Shown: piece after piece, positions 4,998 to 5,973 of the stretch
How the letters are laid out: every line of letters begins with the position of its first letter
How positions within the stretch are numbered: the first letter of the stretch is position 1
From: Bacillota bacterium
Lineage (GTDB): Bacteria; Bacillota; DTU030; DUMP01
Direction: 5' to 3'
Assembly (NCBI GenBank): GCA_012735455.1
Contig: JAAYHG010000173.1
Span: forward strand, 1 to 5,973
Length of the DNA: 5,973 nt
The notes under the pieces: generated by a model
Databases searched by the model: none
What the model was told of the DNA's origin: nothing
Seen by the model: the letters and a program-made list of their open reading frames with translations, nothing else
Position numbers and translations under genes: made by a program

Positions 4998-5973
4998 ATG
5001 GAGGAACAGAACCGAGTGGGGTATGCTTCGTCCTTTGAGGAGCAATTTACCCTCCGGGCGATCGTACTTGGTATCACAGGATCGATAATCATAACTACCA
5101 GTTCTATGTATGTGGCCTTGCGCATGGGGGCACTGCCTTGGCCGACGATCTTTGTGGCTATCTTATCCCTTACTGTACTTAAGGCTTGTGGACGTACGAA
5201 TCTCAATGAGATAAACGTTGCCCACACAGCCATGTCCGCTGGAGCCATGGTGGCGGGCGGTGTTGCCTTCACCGTTCCAGGAATTTGGATGCTGGATCCT
5301 GAGGCGGTGGTAGGTTTTTGGCCTTTGCTCGCTGTGACCCTGAGTGGCACCATCTTAGGTGTGATTTTTGTGGCTGCCATGCGCCGCCACTTCATTGAAG
5401 TAGAGCAGCTTCCCTTTCCCATGGGTATTGCGGCTGCGGAAACCGTCTTGGCTGGTGATGAGGGCGGGCAAAAGGCCAAGTGGCTTTTCGGTTCCCTGGG
5501 TGTAGCCGCTGTAATAACTGCCCTGCGTGACCAGTGGGGCAAGATCCCAGCTGCCTTGATGCCGGCAGCACTCTGGCAGCGCAATATCCAGTTCGGAGTC
5601 TGGGTGTCACCCATGGCGGCAGGTATTGGGTACCTTATTGGCCCTCTTTTTATGGGAACCTGGTTCTTAGGTGCCGTACTCAGTTATCTTCTATTCATTC
5701 CCTTGACTGTAAATGGTGGTTATCTCAGCCTGGAGACAGCTACAGCAATCAAAGACAGTTTTGGCATTGGCCTCATTGTCGGGGCGGGGGTGGGAGTGCT
5801 TCTGAAGGGGGTTTTGCCCAAAGCCCGCGAGGTTTTTAGCCCTATGCTCGGCGGCCGCGGTGATATAAACCTGCGCTGGGCTCCGTTCGTTATGGCGGCA
5901 ATAGCCGTATGTCTAACTGTCATTGCGGGTATGGGAGTCGTGGCCAGCATTGTTACCATACTGGGTGTTTGGA
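4998..5973 (+). CDS. OPT-family (oligopeptide/metal-chelate) transporter, N-terminal 325 codons; runs off the right edge
   Basis: This is the first half of a polytopic membrane transporter of the OPT superfamily, whose members move oligopeptides or metal chelates (for example siderophore- or nicotianamine-bound metals) with protons. The sequence starts MEEQNRVGYASSFEEQFT and then alternates hydrophobic helices with short loops. Recognisable OPT motifs are NEINVAHTAMSAGAMVAGG (70-88) followed by FTVPG, and VEQLPFPMGIAAAE (135-148), where E136 and the LPFP(x)GxAAAE pattern are the family hallmark. A hydrophilic stretch at about 154-162 is followed by further helices. Prokaryotic OPT proteins are usually 500-650 residues, so roughly half is present and the frame is open to the last base. 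The ATG at 4998-5000 has GGGAGGA (4984-4990) upstream. Same-strand placement 72 bases after the cofactor gene suggests, but does not prove, a shared role. The substrate is unknown. Confidence 0.9.
   Translation, partial: MEEQNRVGYASSFEEQFTLRAIVLGITGSIIITTSSMYVALRMGALPWPTIFVAILSLTVLKACGRTNLNEINVAHTAMSAGAMVAGGVAFTVPGIWMLDPEAVVGFWPLLAVTLSGTILGVIFVAAMRRHFIEVEQLPFPMGIAAAETVLAGDEGGQKAKWLFGSLGVAAVITALRDQWGKIPAALMPAALWQRNIQFGVWVSPMAAGIGYLIGPLFMGTWFLGAVLSYLLFIPLTVNGGYLSLETATAIKDSFGIGLIVGAGVGVLLKGVLPKAREVFSPMLGGRGDINLRWAPFVMAAIAVCLTVIAGMGVVASIVTILGVW

Noticed and set aside
4922..5614. A 230-residue open frame on the minus strand
   Set aside because: It lies fully antisense to the OPT gene, whose frame has family motifs and a good ribosome site. 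The antisense translation is Pro/Ser/Thr/Ala-rich with no recognisable domain, typical of a shadow frame.
5534..5839. A 101-residue plus-strand frame inside the OPT gene, considered as a sign of a frameshift
   Set aside because: The OPT frame runs unbroken from 4998 to the window end with transporter-like helices throughout, so no frameshift is needed.

Overview
The window looks like a chromosomal segment from an anaerobic Bacillota, perhaps a thermophilic or acetogen/sulfate-reducer type such as the Moorella/Desulfotomaculum relatives. That placement is inference. It rests on strong AGGAGG-type ribosome sites before most genes, moderate G+C, a ferredoxin-type protein, and a molybdenum/tungsten-cofactor gene in a fusion form I associate with such anaerobes. 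No rRNA, tRNA, CRISPR array or mobile element was seen.

Layout: two divergent gene sets flank a 241-base, locally A+T-rich intergenic region (3275-3515). Reading leftward on the minus strand are a two-cluster 4Fe-4S protein with an unrecognised C-terminal domain (2552-3274), an unrecognised 209-residue cytosolic protein with conserved-looking Cys/His motifs (1889-2518), and a tripartite tricarboxylate transporter (TTT). The TTT genes come as tctC (lipoprotein binding protein), tctB (small membrane subunit) and the first 83 codons of tctA (large membrane subunit, cut by the left edge). The gaps between these genes are 33, 88, 102 and 18 bases. The tctC-tctB gap carries a good bulged stem-loop with no T-run, which could set the stoichiometry of binding protein to permease.

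Reading rightward on the plus strand are a two-domain fusion of a ThiF/MoeB/HesA-type adenylating enzyme with MobB (3516-4925), then a 72-base gap with a weak terminator-like hairpin. After it comes the first 325 codons of an OPT-family transporter (from 4998, cut by the right edge).

How it may work together (inference): the TTT system would import an organic acid. The two cytosolic unknowns made from the same presumed transcript may act on that substrate or on electrons from it. The divergent E1-MobB fusion suggests a molybdo- or tungstoenzyme (for example of the aldehyde ferredoxin oxidoreductase type) encoded just outside the window. The most under-described parts are the 4Fe-4S/209-residue pair and the E1-MobB fusion, whose E1 half keeps the ATP site but has lost the zinc-binding cysteines of classical MoeB.
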